64,000 bases of DNA from Nitrospira sp. (GTDB lineage Bacteria > Nitrospirota > Nitrospiria > Nitrospirales > Nitrospiraceae). The notes under the pieces were generated by a model. That model saw only the letters and a list, made by a program, of their open reading frames with translations, was not told the DNA's origin and ran no database searches. The stretch lies in NCBI GenBank assembly GCA_016873515.1, contig VGXB01000002.1:1-64000 (forward strand), given 5' to 3'. Of this stretch, positions 15,947 through 25,513 are shown piece after piece (the first letter of the stretch is position 1; each line of letters opens with the position of its first letter). Position numbers and translations under genes: made by a program.

Positions 15947-17404
15947 ATGGGGATTCCTTCCTGGGATGAATTTGCCGAGATCGCACTGAAACGGCTTACT
16001 GCGTCGGGCGCGGAGTATGGCGACATTCGCATCCAACAGAGCACGACGGAAAGTATCCAGGGCGAAGACCGCCGCATTGCATCCATCAGAAACATCGAAG
16101 ACTGCGGATTTGGCGTACGCGTGCTCTATCACGGCGCCTGGGGATTCGCCGCGAGTTCAATCCTGTCGTTAGAGGAGGTGCCCCGCGTTGCGGACCTTGC
16201 TGTGGAGATTGCGAAAGGCTCGGCATCGATCGCTGTTGAGAAAGTCCGGTTGGCCGAGGAGCCGGTGCATCGTGACTGTGTTCTAACCCCTTGCCAGATC
16301 GATCCGTTCAGCGTCTCGCTGGAGAAAAAAACCGACTTGCTGCTGACCACGATGGAAGCCTTGCATCGGCAGGCTGGGATTGTGCGCAGCAGTGCCAGTC
16401 TGTGGGCACGCCGGGACAGAAAGTTGTTCATGTCCACCGAGGGTGCACGCGTAGAGTTTGATCTCCTGGCCGGGCAGGGAGACTGTACCGCGACAGCCCT
16501 GCATAACGGCCGATTTGCGTCGCGCAGTTTCAATACGCCTCATCTTAGGAGGGGCTATGAACTGATTGAGGAAGCAGACTTTTTGCGCGAGGCGCCGCGT
16601 GTGGCAAACCAAGCGGTTGAAAAGATTCACGCTCCGATTGTTGATGCTGGAGTATATGACCTCATTCTCGATCCGGAACATCTATCCCTCACAATGCACG
16701 AATCCTGCGGCCATCCGAGCGAGCTGGACCGTGCGCTCGGCTACGAAGCCAATTACGCCGGAACGAGTTTTCTGACCACCGATAAGCAGGGCACATTTCG
16801 CTTTGGCTCTCCGCATGTGACGTTCGTGGCGGACAACACTGAGCCGGAGACGCTGGCCGCAACCGGCTATGATGACGACGGCGTGGCCTGCCAGCAATGG
16901 GATATCGTCCGTGATGGCATCTTCGTTGGGTACTGCACGAATCGGGAAGTGGCATCGAAGATCGGTGAAACACGGTCGCGCGGGTCGAATCGAGCAGACG
17001 GTTGGAACAGCGTGCCGATCGTGCGCATTGCCAATATTGGATTAGTCCCTGGCTCGGCGACACTTGATCAGCTGATCGGCGACGTTAAGCGGGGGATCTG
17101 TATCGAAGGCCATGGGTCCTACAGCATCGATCAGCGCCGCTATAACTTTCAGTTTGGCGGTGACGCCTTCTGGCTGATCGAGCATGGCCGGCGCACCCAT
17201 ATGCTGCGCGACGTGATCTATCATGGAATCACACCGGAATTCTGGAACAGCTGTGACGGTGTTGCCGACCGGTTATTTCGAAGACGCTATGGATTTATTA
17301 CCTGTGGCAAGGGCCAGCCTGGTCAATCAGGGTGGATGACCCATGCGGCGGCGCCCGCACGGTTTCGACAGGTCGCCGTCATCAGAGGAGAGAGCTCGGG
17401 ATGA
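15947..17404 (+). CDS. tldD: Metalloprotease TldD
   Basis: A 485-residue protein of the TldD/PmbA family, U62 peptidases that work as a TldD-TldE heterodimer and cut unfolded peptides, for example microcin B17 leader and CcdA. The zinc site HESCGH is at residues 251-256, followed by PSELDRALG. IEGHGSYSIDQRRYNFQFGGDAF and the terminal CGKGQPGQSGWMTHAAAP region hold the third ligand. TldD is the catalytic subunit. The gene overlaps the next, tldE, by four bases (ATGA at 17401-17404), so both are made together. No evident peptide substrate gene is adjacent. Confidence 0.9.
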   Translation: MGIPSWDEFAEIALKRLTASGAEYGDIRIQQSTTESIQGEDRRIASIRNIEDCGFGVRVLYHGAWGFAASSILSLEEVPRVADLAVEIAKGSASIAVEKVRLAEEPVHRDCVLTPCQIDPFSVSLEKKTDLLLTTMEALHRQAGIVRSSASLWARRDRKLFMSTEGARVEFDLLAGQGDCTATALHNGRFASRSFNTPHLRRGYELIEEADFLREAPRVANQAVEKIHAPIVDAGVYDLILDPEHLSLTMHESCGHPSELDRALGYEANYAGTSFLTTDKQGTFRFGSPHVTFVADNTEPETLAATGYDDDGVACQQWDIVRDGIFVGYCTNREVASKIGETRSRGSNRADGWNSVPIVRIANIGLVPGSATLDQLIGDVKRGICIEGHGSYSIDQRRYNFQFGGDAFWLIEHGRRTHMLRDVIYHGITPEFWNSCDGVADRLFRRRYGFITCGKGQPGQSGWMTHAAAPARFRQVAVIRGESSG

Positions 17405-18744
17405 GTGTACTCGCCGCCAAGCCCTGCCCTAAGATGATAAGTCGCGAGGAGTTTCGGTTCCTCGCCGACCTCGTCCTCACCAGATCCTCCGGCGACCAGA
17501 CCATGGTCACGCTCCACGATCAGCATGGCGGCACGACCAGATTCGCGAACAACCAGGTGGTGCAGAATGTCAATACGCGGCGGGGGACGCTGACGGTGAC
17601 GGTGGCCGTCGGTCGGCGGTGTGGTACCGCCGCGACGACGGATTTTACGGCCGGCTCGGTGCAAGATACGCTGATGCGGGCCGAGCGAATCGCCCGTGTG
17701 TCGCCCGACGATCCGGAATATCTTCCGCCTCCGGAGCCGCAGCCGTTTGCCGCTCGTGAAACGGCCAGGCCGGAGACGATGACGGCAGGGCCGACGCGTC
17801 GCCTCGAGTATGCGAACGAAGCCATTGGTCAATGCCGTATGGAGAATCTCATAGCGGCCGGAATTGTCTCGTCGTCGGTCGCGTCGATCGGAATTGCCGC
17901 CAACAATGGGCTATTTGGCTATGAAACACGGACAGATGCGCGATTCAGCCTTACGGTGCAGGCGGGCGATGCGACGGGATGGAATGCGGCGGCGCATCGG
18001 TCGATCGACCATCTCAAAATTCAAGAACGGACGTTGGTGGCGATTCAGAAGGCGAAATGTGGGCGAGAACCGCGCGAACTCCCTCCGGGGCCATATCCGG
18101 TGCTGCTCGAACCAGCCGCGGTGGCTGGGCTTTGGGCCTGGGTGCTGTGGTCGCTCGACGCCAAATCGTATGAGAAAGGGACGAGCCCGCTTGCAGGCAA
18201 GTTAAGGGAACGGATGCTGGACAAGCGCCTGACCCTGACCAACGCCCCCGGCCATCCCGATTTGCTCGGCATAGGATTCACCTCAGAAGGATTGCCGAGC
18301 GAACCATCGACATGGATCGATCACGGCGTGCTTACGCAACTGGCGTATGACCGGTTCACGGCCCAGGCTCACGGCATAAAGGCCATCCCGACGTTGGAGG
18401 CCCCTGTTTTGTCTATCGACGGTGCGGCCTGCGGCACTGTGATGGATCTTGTCAAACAAGTTAATCGTGCGATCCTCGTGACGAATTTCTGGTACATCCG
18501 TTCCGTCAATCCCAGCGATCTGACGTTGACTGGTATGACTCGCGATGGAACGTTTCTGGTCGAAAAGGGAGAGATTGTGGCCGGGATTAAGAATCTTCGA
18601 TTCCACGACAGCCCCCTCCGAATCTTTCGGCAGATCGACGCCTGGACGATGCCGATGGAAACAGTCATTGCGGAAGCGGGGAAGATGCTGGCTCCGGCCA
18701 TCGCCCTACCTGGGTTGCATTTTTCAAGCGCCACCAGATTTTAG
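17401..18744 (+). CDS. tldE: TldE/PmbA subunit of the TldD-TldE protease
   Basis: The ATG at 17401 overlaps the tldD stop and gives 447 residues; an earlier in-frame start at 17332 would lie deep inside tldD. It has the PmbA/TldE pattern: TRFANNQVVQNVNTRRG in the N-terminal domain, SLDAKSYEKGTSPLAGKLRERM in the middle and NFWYIRSVNPSDLTLTGMTRDGTF with GIKNLRFHDSPL near the end. It has no HExxxH, as expected for the non-catalytic partner that shapes the peptide channel. The end IALPGLHFSSATRF matches the family. Confidence 0.88.
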   Translation: MSVLAAKPCPKMISREEFRFLADLVLTRSSGDQTMVTLHDQHGGTTRFANNQVVQNVNTRRGTLTVTVAVGRRCGTAATTDFTAGSVQDTLMRAERIARVSPDDPEYLPPPEPQPFAARETARPETMTAGPTRRLEYANEAIGQCRMENLIAAGIVSSSVASIGIAANNGLFGYETRTDARFSLTVQAGDATGWNAAAHRSIDHLKIQERTLVAIQKAKCGREPRELPPGPYPVLLEPAAVAGLWAWVLWSLDAKSYEKGTSPLAGKLRERMLDKRLTLTNAPGHPDLLGIGFTSEGLPSEPSTWIDHGVLTQLAYDRFTAQAHGIKAIPTLEAPVLSIDGAACGTVMDLVKQVNRAILVTNFWYIRSVNPSDLTLTGMTRDGTFLVEKGEIVAGIKNLRFHDSPLRIFRQIDAWTMPMETVIAEAGKMLAPAIALPGLHFSSATRF

Positions 18745-18942
18745 AAGCTCAGAGAAAGCCCGTCAGCGGTCTGCAAGGTTTCTCGAGGGAAATCGAGAGA
18801 AAGCCATTGACTCTTTCTTTCGGCAGGCGTAGACAACAGGCAACCTCAGTATCAGGTGACAAGGCGCTCTGTGTGAGCATTTTCAGGCAGAGGATGACGG
18901 AGCTTCAGGCGGACAGGTGGTCGAGAACGGCGAGGAGAGAGC

Positions 18943-19608
18943 ATGGGGCGCCGATTCAATGATGAACCGATCAATTTGATCCACCGCATCCCGTCTGCCG
19001 AACAACTGGATGCCGCTCGTTCTGCCAAGCCCACGTTTGCGTGCATGCTCTCTCAGAATGGAGCAACGTTATTCCGCTCCGCGATCGACACGTTTTCTTC
19101 TTCACTCGAAATGGCGCGACGTTCCGAATCGCAGGCCAACCAGGCTGCGTCAAGCGACCAGGTCGATGAACAAGGATCGCATCGTGGGCCGAAATCGGAG
19201 TGCCGTTCAGATGAGAGATGTGCAGAGAGAGTAGAGCCATATGCGCAACACCCTGCTGCGCGTTCTCAGTCGGCCTGGGCGGCGATGTCTTCCCTGCAGT
19301 CTCTCTCCGGTGTTTCCCACGAAGAAGAAATTGGCGAGCTTAGGACGTCTCTCTTGAGGCAACAGCAGGATATCGTTTGTCTCACCGCTCAAATTCAAGA
19401 GTTGAAAGCTATCGTTCAGTCTCAGCAGCAAGTTCTTCTCTGCTTTGGGGAGAAATCGGAGCTGACGTCCGCTTCTTATAGGGAGGAGCGGGTCGCGTCC
19501 GCCGTGACCAAAGGAACCACCATGATTCGGATTCGCCCAAAGCCAGTCGTAAAAGATAAAGCACTGGCAAAGAAAGGCAACTCTATGCGAGCGTCACTGA
19601 ATCTCTGA
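18943..19608 (+). CDS. Hypothetical coiled-coil protein
   Basis: A 221-residue open frame with ATG 18943 behind GGAGAGAGC. Residues 1-60 are mixed (RRFNDEPINLIHRIPSAEQ). About residues 62-110 are polar, low in order and rich in S, R and E. About 126-168 form a Gln/Leu-rich coiled coil (LRTSLLRQQQDIVCLTAQIQ...). The C-terminus is basic. No signal peptide or membrane segment is visible and I recognise no family. The coiled coil and the ribosome-binding site favour a real gene. Confidence 0.5.
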   Translation: MGRRFNDEPINLIHRIPSAEQLDAARSAKPTFACMLSQNGATLFRSAIDTFSSSLEMARRSESQANQAASSDQVDEQGSHRGPKSECRSDERCAERVEPYAQHPAARSQSAWAAMSSLQSLSGVSHEEEIGELRTSLLRQQQDIVCLTAQIQELKAIVQSQQQVLLCFGEKSELTSASYREERVASAVTKGTTMIRIRPKPVVKDKALAKKGNSMRASLNL

Positions 19609-19682
19609 GACCTTACCGGAGTGTCACTGAGCGTGCGATCGTTTTATCCCCAGTTCAGCCGCATCCGTTCATCTTGGAACCC

Positions 19683-21347
19683 ATGACAGATTTTGCAGCG
19701 CCGGCTAGCCGAATATTTAACGGATGTCTGTTATGCATTGCCGTGTGGGGGGGGGCTGACTCAATAGTCCATGCGGCCTCTCCTTCCGAGACGCGTTCAT
19801 TCGTTCCGCTCTTCGACAATCTCGGCACGCTGCACCACTCCATCACGACGTCCTCCAGCCTTGCCCAACGGTATTTCGATCAAGGTCTTCGGTTGGTCTA
19901 TGCCTTCAACCACGAGGAAGCCGTGTTGGCATTCAAAGAGGCGGCTGCCATTGACCCCTCCGCCGCCATGGCTTATTGGGGCATCGCCCTAGCGCTGGGT
20001 CCTAATATCAATGCGGCCATGAATAAGCCACGGGAACGCCGCGCGCTAGAAGCTCTCCACCAAGCACAGGCACGGAGTGCCCACGCTAGCATCGCTGAAC
20101 GACGGTATATCGATGCCTTGGGAAAACGGTACGCGGCCAAGGGCCGCACGCGAGCTACGCTCGACAAAGCCTATGCTGATGCCATGCGATTGGTGTGGCG
20201 AGAATTTCCCGAGGATCCCAATACTGGGGTATTGTTCGCCGAAGCCTTGATGGATCTGCGGCCCTGGGATTTGTGGACGTCCAAGGGGCAGCCGAGACCT
20301 GGAACCGAAGAGATCGTCTCGACGTTGGAAGCGATTCTTGCGCGGCATCCCGATCATCCCGGAGCCTGTCATTACTATATACATGCTGTCGAAGCCTCAC
20401 CCACACCGGAACGGGCTCTGTCCTGTGCAGAGCGGCTCCCTACGCTGATGCCGGGAGCTGGCCATTTGATGCATATGCCGGCTCACATTTACATGCGCGT
20501 GGGCAAATACCATCAAGCCGCGGAATGGAATGCACAAGCGGTCCATGTCGATCGGGGTTATCTGAGTGCTCGAAAAGTGGCGCAGGAGTATGCCGGCGGC
20601 TATTACCCGCATAATCTGCATTTTCTCTGGGCCGCACTAGCCATGGAAGGGCGGCGCGATGAGTCGCTGAAGGTCGCCCGTGAACTGGCCCACATGATTT
20701 CTGAGGAAGATGCCCGGAAGGATAAGGGGAAAGAAGCGTATCTCTTAGTGCCGCTATGGTCGATGATTCGATTTGGGCAGGGGCATGAATTGCTGCGGGA
20801 ACCGCCTCCGCGCAAGCATCTCCGCCTCCATCAAGGTATTTGGCGGCTGGGTCGAGGAATGGCGCTGGCGGGTACTGGCCATCTGCCCGGAGCCGAAGGT
20901 GAACATACGGTCTTGGCCGGGCTGGCGAAGCGGTTAGGACGAGACCGGACACCGGAGGAAAAGACGGAACGGGCCTTGCTCAAGATCGCGGAACGTCTGC
21001 TGGCCGGTGAACTCGCCGCTCGTCACAGAAGGTACGACGAAGCCATCACCTGCTTCAAGGATGCCGTCAAATTGGAGGATGGTCTTCCATATATGGAGCC
21101 TCCGTTCTGGTCGGTTCCGGTCCGCCACTACTTGGGTGACATTCTCTTAATTGCAGGACAACCGGCTGATGCCGAAGCAATTTACCGAGCGGATCTTGCG
21201 AAAAATGCCGACAATGGATGGGCATTATTCGGATTGATGCGCAGCCTTCGCGATCAGGGAAAAAGCAGCGAGGCGGATACGATCGAACAGCAGTTCAAGG
21301 CGGCGTGGACCAACGCGGAGGTCACCTTAACAGCGTCTCGTTTCTGA
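19683..21347 (+). CDS. Exported TPR-repeat protein
   Basis: ATG 19683 gives 554 residues with a signal peptide over about residues 1-32 (hydrophobic CLLCIAVWGG, then VHAAS). The mature protein is built from helical TPR-like pairs: FDQGLRLVYAFNHEEAVLAFKEAAAIDPS and AYWGIALALGPNIN near the start, HPDHPGACHYYIHAVEAS with MPAHIYMRVGKYHQAAEWN in the middle, and LGDILLIAGQPADAEAIYRADL near the end. The His-rich middle is a conserved mark of this family, whose function is not known. A TTG at 19674 would add three residues. It is probably periplasmic. Confidence 0.8.
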   Translation: MTDFAAPASRIFNGCLLCIAVWGGADSIVHAASPSETRSFVPLFDNLGTLHHSITTSSSLAQRYFDQGLRLVYAFNHEEAVLAFKEAAAIDPSAAMAYWGIALALGPNINAAMNKPRERRALEALHQAQARSAHASIAERRYIDALGKRYAAKGRTRATLDKAYADAMRLVWREFPEDPNTGVLFAEALMDLRPWDLWTSKGQPRPGTEEIVSTLEAILARHPDHPGACHYYIHAVEASPTPERALSCAERLPTLMPGAGHLMHMPAHIYMRVGKYHQAAEWNAQAVHVDRGYLSARKVAQEYAGGYYPHNLHFLWAALAMEGRRDESLKVARELAHMISEEDARKDKGKEAYLLVPLWSMIRFGQGHELLREPPPRKHLRLHQGIWRLGRGMALAGTGHLPGAEGEHTVLAGLAKRLGRDRTPEEKTERALLKIAERLLAGELAARHRRYDEAITCFKDAVKLEDGLPYMEPPFWSVPVRHYLGDILLIAGQPADAEAIYRADLAKNADNGWALFGLMRSLRDQGKSSEADTIEQQFKAAWTNAEVTLTASRF

Positions 21348-21377
21348 TACGTGGCAATAGGGAATCAGGGAGGGGCC

Positions 21378-21920
21378 ATGCGGTTTATCGTGGGCGTAAT
21401 GGGACCAGCCAAAGCCAAGAAAAAAGATCTCGATCATGCACGGATGCTGGGAGAGCTGATCGCTCGGCGCGGATGGGTCGTCCTGACCGGCGGACGTGAC
21501 ATCGGTGTCATGGATGCGGCGTGCGAAGGTGCCAAGCGGGTGAGGGGAAGTTTGACGATCGGAGTTCTCCCGACGGCCAAGGACAAAATTTCGCGCCATG
21601 TCGATGTGCCGATTATCACGGAAATGGGCAGTGGTCGCAACAACATCAATGTGCTGACCAGTCACGTCGTCGTCGCCTGCGGGCTGACCGGATCAGGCAC
21701 CGTGTCAGAAGTCGCATTAGCCGTCAAAGCCGGGAGGCCGGTCATTCTGGTGGATGCTTCAGCGGAGGAGGTGGCGTTTTTTCGCAAATTAAACAAGCGG
21801 TTAGTCGTCTCCGCCTCGTCTCCAGAAGAGGCAATCGCGCTCATCATGAAGCAAGTGGAAGGCCACCGTAGGCACAGGCGGCATGCAGAATCCAATGAGT
21901 ATGATGTGTTGTTTATTTGA
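21378..21920 (+). CDS. LOG/DprA-superfamily nucleotide-binding protein (TIGR00725-like)
   Basis: ATG 21378 lies behind GGGAGGGG and gives 180 residues; the in-frame 21351 start adds nine unlikely residues. The Rossmann-like fold of the TIGR00725/LOG group is shown by ARMLGELIARRGWVVLTGG, the DIGVMDAACEGAKR segment and MGSGRNNINVLTSHVVVACG-LTGSGTVSEVALA (the glycine-rich phosphate site). Relatives include cytokinin riboside 5'-monophosphate phosphoribohydrolase and molybdenum-cofactor carriers, but the PGGxGTxxE motif of LOG enzymes reads G-SGTVSE here, so enzyme activity is not assured. Confidence 0.75.
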   Translation: MRFIVGVMGPAKAKKKDLDHARMLGELIARRGWVVLTGGRDIGVMDAACEGAKRVRGSLTIGVLPTAKDKISRHVDVPIITEMGSGRNNINVLTSHVVVACGLTGSGTVSEVALAVKAGRPVILVDASAEEVAFFRKLNKRLVVSASSPEEAIALIMKQVEGHRRHRRHAESNEYDVLFI

Positions 21921-22031
21921 GGTAAGGCGAGAAGCCGGACGGTTGAGCGTACCTGCTCATTTGTATGTGTCCCAATGTAATGTAAGAGTGCTCCAGTTTC
22001 TGCAACAGAGTAGGCAGGGGAGGACATATCC

Positions 22032-22652
22032 ATGATTCTCATTCGCCATTCCATATCCGTCGTGCTGAGTCTCAGTTTATTGGGTAGTCTCACGTTCTGG
22101 TTGGCAAGTATCGATGCTAGAGCATCTGTTCCGGCGAAGGCCTATTTCGCCGGAGGGTGCTTCTGGTGCATGGAGGAAGCGTTTGAGCAAGTGGAGGGGG
22201 TAGTAATAGTCGTCTCAGGCTACATGGGCGGAACCGTGGCGAATCCCAGATACGAACAAGTTTCCGGGGGAAGTACCGGCCATGCGGAATCTGTCGAAGT
22301 CAGCTATGACCCAGCCAAAGTCAGTTATCAGAAATTACTCGATGCTTTTTGGCGCAATGTCGATCCCATCACGCCGAATGCCCAGTTCTGCGACCATGGC
22401 AATCAATACCGGTCCGCGGTGTTTTATGCGACGGATGAAGAACAGCGGCTGTCGGAGGAGTCGAGAGCGGCGATTGAACGGTCTAAGCGATTTTCCACCC
22501 CGATCGCCACACAATTGGTCAAAGCGTCCGTGTTTTATCCGGCAGAGGACTACCATCAGGACTACTACAAGAAGAATCCTCTCCGGTATAAACTGTACAA
22601 ACACAATTGCGGGCGGGCCCAGCGATTGGAATTGCTGTGGGGTAAACCCTAA
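22032..22652 (+). CDS. msrA: Exported peptide-methionine (S)-S-oxide reductase MsrA
   Basis: A 206-residue protein with an N-terminal signal sequence (hydrophobic over residues 8-28, ending DARAS) and a complete MsrA domain. The catalytic GGCFWCMEEAF is at about residues 40-50; GYMGG, GHAESVEVSYDP, DPITPNAQFCDHGNQYRSAVFY and the end FYPAEDYHQDYY are all in family order. MsrA reduces methionine-S-sulfoxide; the signal implies repair of envelope or periplasmic proteins. Cys residues for recycling are present near the C-terminus (HNCG). A GGGGAGG site precedes the ATG. Confidence 0.92.
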   Translation: MILIRHSISVVLSLSLLGSLTFWLASIDARASVPAKAYFAGGCFWCMEEAFEQVEGVVIVVSGYMGGTVANPRYEQVSGGSTGHAESVEVSYDPAKVSYQKLLDAFWRNVDPITPNAQFCDHGNQYRSAVFYATDEEQRLSEESRAAIERSKRFSTPIATQLVKASVFYPAEDYHQDYYKKNPLRYKLYKHNCGRAQRLELLWGKP

Positions 22653-22882
22653 TCGGCCGTTCCTTTCCTGCTACGCTGCGCACCGGTCGAAACCATGATA
22701 CGCCTCAACAGGGCTGACAAAAGTGGCCAAGGTGTCCATCTCATGTCCTCATCCTGAAGCTTAGAAACAGCGCGGTGTGCTAAATAATTACATGTTTACG
22801 GATCAGTGCATCGGCATGCCTCTTGAGCAACTAGACGGTGACCCGGGTCCTTCCATGAAGCACGGAACGATCAGGTCACGAT

Positions 22883-23408
22883 GTGGGGCTGACAAGACCG
22901 ATATGGCCGTTCAATTCTAAAACCGTTCCATTACGCTGTGCCCTTATTGTTATCCTTGCAGACGTGATGGTTGCGGCCACCCCTGTTCCCACTAAGCTGG
23001 ATTCGGAGGACCGGGTCCCCTTATTCTCAACAAGAAATTCGGCGTGCGATTACGTTTTATACCGACCAATACTGCCTGGATCCGGCATTGTTGCGTGCCG
23101 CGATCAAAACGGATTCGGATTTTCGTCAAGATACCGTGTGGCGAAAGGGAGCCTTTGGACTAATGCAGTTCACGTCGAATACCGCGGGGGCCCTGCGAGT
23201 TGCCGATGTCCGCGATTTTCTGCAAAGCATTCGAGGAGAGGCGAAGCAGCTGCGTCACCTGCTGAACCCCTATGAGAACGATTTGATTCTGGCCCTTGCT
23301 GCATATAATGCCGGGGTGCATCGAATCAAGGGAGGCAAGATTCCTTGAATCCGTGAAACGCGTTCGTATGTGCGGAAAGTGCTGCGGAATTACGAACGCT
23401 ATAGGCAC
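22883..23408 (+). pseudogene. Broken lytic transglycosylase (SLT domain)
   Basis: A signal-peptide-like start (CALIVILADVMVAATPVPTKLD) continues, after a frameshift near 23025, as a soluble lytic transglycosylase domain: YCLDPALLRAAIKTDSDF, KGAFGLMQFTSNTAG, LRHLLNPYENDLILALAAYNAGVHRIKGG. A TGA at 23346-23348 interrupts the domain; the frame continues beyond it with IRETRSYVRKVLRNYERY, the normal end of the family. The catalytic Glu of the ES motif is replaced (TDSDF). At least three lesions make an inactive gene. Confidence 0.7.
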
Positions 23409-23598
23409 CCACGCCCATGCGGACATTTAGCCCCTCACTCATCCTGTGATTCCGATGCTGTCTCGAAAGCATGAAGCGGGCCGACGCAGTTTCATACACG
23501 AGTGTGGACGGGCAGTTGGGATGCTATAGGGGAAGCTTGACGGGTCAGTGGATGTTTGCGAGAAAGGAGGCCGACAATCAACGGAGGGAGACGCCACT

Positions 23599-24759
23599 AT
23601 GACACGGACGATCAGTCGGCGGATGGCCAATTTAGCTCAGTCGGAAATTCGGGCGATGACACAAGCGTGCGCAAGCGCCAAAGGGCTCAACATGGCGCAA
23701 GGAGTGTGTGATACCCCGGTTCCCCCTATCGTGCTACAGGCCGCTGAGCGGGCGATTAAAGATGGGTACAATGTCTACACCCGCTTCGATGGGTTGCCGG
23801 AACTGCGGCAAGCCATCGCCGGAAAGCTGGCTGGCTACAATGGGATCAAGGCCGATCCCGAAAAAGAGATCGTCGTCAGCGCCGGAGCAACCGGGGCCTT
23901 CCATTGTGCCTGCGAGGCAGTTCTGAACCCTGGGGACGAAGTCATCTTGTTTGAACCGTACTATCAGTACCATATCAGTGCCTTGCTTGCGGTTGAGGCA
24001 GTTCCGGTGATTATGAATATGAGCACGCCAGGATGGACGTATATCCAGACACAACTGGAGCAGGCAATCACACCGAAGACCAAAGCTATTCTTGTCAATT
24101 CGCCCGGGAATCCATCCGGCAAGGTATGGACTCAAGTGGAGTTAGAGGTCATCGCGGAGCTTGCATGTCGGCATGATCTCTTTGTGTTCACCGACGAAAT
24201 CTACGAATACTTTCTGTACGATGGACGGCGGCACGTCAGTATAGCCACACTGCCGGGTATGACCGAGCGGACTATTACCATCGGAGGTTATTCCAAGACA
24301 TTCAGCGTGACAGGATGGCGCATTGGGTATTGTGTCGCGGCCGAACCGTGGGCGCAGGCGATCGGTGCCATGAGCGATTTGCTCTATGTGTGCGCTCCCG
24401 CCCCGCTTCAATTGGCCGTGGCGGTAGGGATCAATGAGTTGACTGCTGAGTTCTATCGAGATCTGGCGCACTCGTATCAAGCAAAACGAGATCAATTCTG
24501 CGGGGCCTTGGTCAAAGCCGGGCTGTGCCCGTCGATTCCAGAGGGCGCCTACTACGTGCTGGTCGATGTGTCTGCCCTGCCTGGCTCGACGGGAAAGGAC
24601 CGCGCGCTGTATCTCCTAGATAAGACCGGCGTAGCCGGTGTGCCTGGAGAGGCTTTCTTCTCAGACTCAACTGGTGCTGGCTTCATTCGATTCAGCTATG
24701 CCAAGACCGACGAGGATCTCGATATAGCCTGTGAACGGATCCAGCGGGTACACCAGTAA
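23599..24759 (+). CDS. Class I/II aminotransferase (PLP-dependent)
   Basis: ATG 23599 follows GGAGGGAG and gives 386 residues; an earlier start at 23548 is less likely. Fold-type-I aminotransferase marks: MAQGVCDTPVPP, YTRFDGLPELRQAIAGKL, SAGATGAFHCACEAVLNPGD, the NSPGNPSGK loop, TDEIYEYFLYDG (cofactor-pyridine Asp) and the Schiff-base lysine in GGYSKTFSVTGWRIGY. The C-terminal arginine motif reads GFIRFSYA. The group includes aspartate, kynurenine and methionine-type aminotransferases; the donor cannot be told. It stands alone between two broken genes. Confidence 0.85.
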   Translation: MTRTISRRMANLAQSEIRAMTQACASAKGLNMAQGVCDTPVPPIVLQAAERAIKDGYNVYTRFDGLPELRQAIAGKLAGYNGIKADPEKEIVVSAGATGAFHCACEAVLNPGDEVILFEPYYQYHISALLAVEAVPVIMNMSTPGWTYIQTQLEQAITPKTKAILVNSPGNPSGKVWTQVELEVIAELACRHDLFVFTDEIYEYFLYDGRRHVSIATLPGMTERTITIGGYSKTFSVTGWRIGYCVAAEPWAQAIGAMSDLLYVCAPAPLQLAVAVGINELTAEFYRDLAHSYQAKRDQFCGALVKAGLCPSIPEGAYYVLVDVSALPGSTGKDRALYLLDKTGVAGVPGEAFFSDSTGAGFIRFSYAKTDEDLDIACERIQRVHQ

Positions 24760-24785
24760 CGCGTGAAGGCCATTCCGTGGTCTAA

Positions 24786-25364
24786 CTAGGTCCAGAGTTC
24801 GAGCAGTCCATAGTTCCAATCCCACGCAGCAGATCGCGTGTCGTCAGAATACCGACGAGTCGGCGATGAGCATTCAGGAGCGGAACTGCGTGAATGCGCT
24901 CCTCCAGCATGAGACGGGCAATGTCTCTGACATTGGTGGTGGGGGCGGCGGAGACCACTTATCTGGTCATGAGGTCCGCCAAGTTTCGGTAAGCCACTTG
25001 GTTCTGGGAGGTTGTGATCATCAGTTCAGAGACCTGACGCAATGAATCTCGATCAGAGATAATTTCCGCGAGTATGCCATGGACTAACGTGATCGGGAGG
25101 AGACGAATACTCCTGCACGTCATTTCTGCCCAAGCCTCACTTGCGGTACTGTCCGAAGAACGCGTATAAACCGGTGAGGACATGAGATCGTGGGCGAGAA
25201 GAGCCGCTTTCGCCTGTAGGTCTTGCTCGATCTGCTACTGGGAGGCGTTGTGCGTGGCTTTATAGTGGGTGGTCTGGCAGAGGCAGATGGTGGCTCTGGT
25301 CTCCCTGTGCCTCGATGGATTTCACATGCTCCAGCCGCTGAATGGTCGGCTTGACTGGATAGAT
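24786..25364 (-). pseudogene. Broken CBS-pair protein
   Basis: On the minus strand an N-terminal part (YPVKPTIQRLEHVKSIEA, LPLPDHP), a linker (QIEQDLQAKAALLAHDLM), a first CBS domain (SSPVYTRSSDSTASEAWAEM, EIISDRDSLRQ) and a second CBS domain (VVSAAPTTNVRDIARLMLEE, RLVGILTTRDLLRG) follow each other. They are interrupted by a frameshift near 25262, a TAG near 25232, an in-frame TAA at 24957-24959 and a frameshift just before the LLELWT end. CBS pairs bind adenine nucleotides; this copy cannot be made whole. Confidence 0.65.
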
Positions 25365-25513
25365 CTCCGCGATACCACTGATTGCCGGAACGATGGGTAT
25401 TGGGTGGTTTCTCAACACGGGTATCGGACGTTCAGGCAAATACCTAACCCCATCTCGGCGATCGTGCTGCACCCGGTTGCACTGACCGGCAAGACCGGTG
25501 TAGCGTACGCCGC

